From Desulfobacterales bacterium (GTDB taxonomy: Bacteria > Desulfobacterota > Desulfobacteria > Desulfobacterales > Desulfobacteraceae): 7,281 bases of DNA. Shown piece after piece: positions 6,495 through 7,281 of this stretch. A program made the translations under genes and the position numbers. Below the pieces are notes generated by a model. That model saw nothing but the letters and a program-made list of their open reading frames with translations, was not told the origin of the DNA and searched no databases. Location of the stretch: contig JAKSBB010000817.1 in assembly GCA_022361315.1 (NCBI GenBank), positions 1 through 7,281 of the forward strand. The letters are read 5' to 3'. How positions within the stretch are numbered: the first letter of the stretch is position 1; each line of letters begins with the position of its first letter.

Positions 6495-7281
6495 GTGAGC
6501 AGAATGAGCCGGCCCTGGAAAATGGGGGCGTTGGAAATAAAGAACCGGCTGGTGCGAAGTGCCACTGATGAGGGGCTGGCCACCCCGGACGGCGCACCCA
6601 CCCAAAGGCTGATAGATATTGATACGGCATTGGCCAGGGGAGGCGTCGGCCTGATCATCGCCGGTACAGCCCATATCAGTTTAGAGGGGAAATGGGGGGA
6701 TAACGGCATCGGAATGGATCGTGACGATCTGATTCAACCCTTGAGCCAACTATGCCTTGCAACCCGGGAGGCCGGTGGCATTATCGCTGCCCAATTGTTG
6801 CACTGTGGCGCCACTGTAAATCCTGCAACCCTGGCCGGAAGAGGCGGGCTTATAGGCCCCTCAGCCATGGTGGATCCCCTTTACGGCCTCCCTGTAAAGG
6901 CTTTATCACAGGAACACATTTTGAGGATCGTGGAAGACTATGCCACTGCCGCATCAAGGGCCAAAGCCGCCGGTTTTCATGCGGTTCAGATTCACGGTGC
7001 CCATGGCTATCTGATTAATCAGTTTTTAAGTCCCGCCAGGAATTTCCGGAAAGATAAATACGGAGGTTCCGTTGAAAACCGCAGCCGGTTGCTATGTCAG
7101 ATATATGAAGCCGTCAGAGGCGCAGTGGGCAGGACATTTCCCGTGTTTATCAAAATGAGTGCGTATGACGGATGTTCCGGTGGTGTGACACCGGATGAGG
7201 CCGCACGTACCGCGGCCATAATGGATGCCATGGGCATCGACGCCATTGAAGTCAGTGCAGGGACTCCGGAAGGGCTTAAAA
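6495..7281 (+). CDS. Old Yellow Enzyme family NADH:flavin oxidoreductase, 3' partial
   Basis: An open frame of 262 codons runs off the window end. It shows the FMN-binding barrel of Old Yellow Enzyme proteins: PWKMGALEIKNRLVRSAT near the N-terminus, QLLHCGAT in the middle, then the signature IHGAHGYLINQFLSPARN and KYGGSVENRSRL. The paired histidines of HGAH (167 and 170, or 164 and 167 if ATG 6504 is the start) are the substrate-binding pair of YqjM-type ene-reductases. The YqjM redox Cys26 position appears to be Asp here (RSATDEG), so flavin tuning should differ. Such enzymes reduce activated C=C bonds; longer relatives with Fe-S and FAD domains include dienoyl-CoA reductases and amine demethylases. 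The missing 3' end decides between the short (about 350 residues) and long (about 650) forms. The gene begins 3 nt after the ureohydrolase stop, so the two are almost certainly co-transcribed. Confidence 0.92.
   Translation, partial: MSRMSRPWKMGALEIKNRLVRSATDEGLATPDGAPTQRLIDIDTALARGGVGLIIAGTAHISLEGKWGDNGIGMDRDDLIQPLSQLCLATREAGGIIAAQLLHCGATVNPATLAGRGGLIGPSAMVDPLYGLPVKALSQEHILRIVEDYATAASRAKAAGFHAVQIHGAHGYLINQFLSPARNFRKDKYGGSVENRSRLLCQIYEAVRGAVGRTFPVFIKMSAYDGCSGGVTPDEAARTAAIMDAMGIDAIEVSAGTPEGLK

Noticed and set aside
6317..6709. Minus-strand frame of 130 codons over the ureohydrolase/flavoprotein junction
   Set aside because: It is antisense to two confirmed genes and has no recognisable domain.
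6752..7018. Plus-strand frame of 88 codons inside the flavoprotein gene
   Set aside because: It is out of frame with the Old Yellow Enzyme signatures, has an Arg/Cys/Pro-rich composition typical of shadow frames, and lacks a ribosome binding site.

Overview
This looks like a window from a GC-moderate (roughly mid-50s %) Gram-negative bacterium. The mix of genes fits a Desulfobacterota-type (deltaproteobacterial) genome: a nonribosomal peptide synthetase, a PAPS sulfotransferase, a DUF6515/SH3 envelope protein, an OFA/MCT-like MFS carrier, a ureohydrolase and an 'RSAT' type Old Yellow Enzyme. That placement is an impression from protein style, not a measurement. All genes read on the + strand. 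No RNA gene, insertion sequence, integrase or CRISPR array is visible.

Region 1 (1-3274) is the downstream end of a nonribosomal peptide cluster. The first gene enters the window already open and carries adenylation, peptidyl carrier and thioesterase domains, so it is the terminating module of an assembly line. A stand-alone sulfotransferase follows 37 nt later, probably in the same operon. Together they suggest a peptide that is released by the thioesterase and sulfated, either before or after release.

Region 2 (3275-4254) holds one secreted protein with its own good ribosome binding site. It is bracketed by GC-rich hairpins that share the same core sequence, and an AT-rich stretch follows it. 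It looks like a separate transcription unit and a boundary between the two operon-like blocks.

Region 3 (4255-7281) is a tight three-gene block: an MFS transporter, a ureohydrolase close to guanidinobutyrase/guanidinopropionase, and the N-terminal part of an Old Yellow Enzyme family flavoprotein that runs off the window. Spacings are 32 nt and 3 nt. The simplest reading is uptake of a small guanidino or amidino carboxylate, loss of urea to give an amine, and a flavin-dependent redox step. Whether this block serves the peptide pathway (tailoring or export) or is an unrelated catabolic operon cannot be settled from this window.
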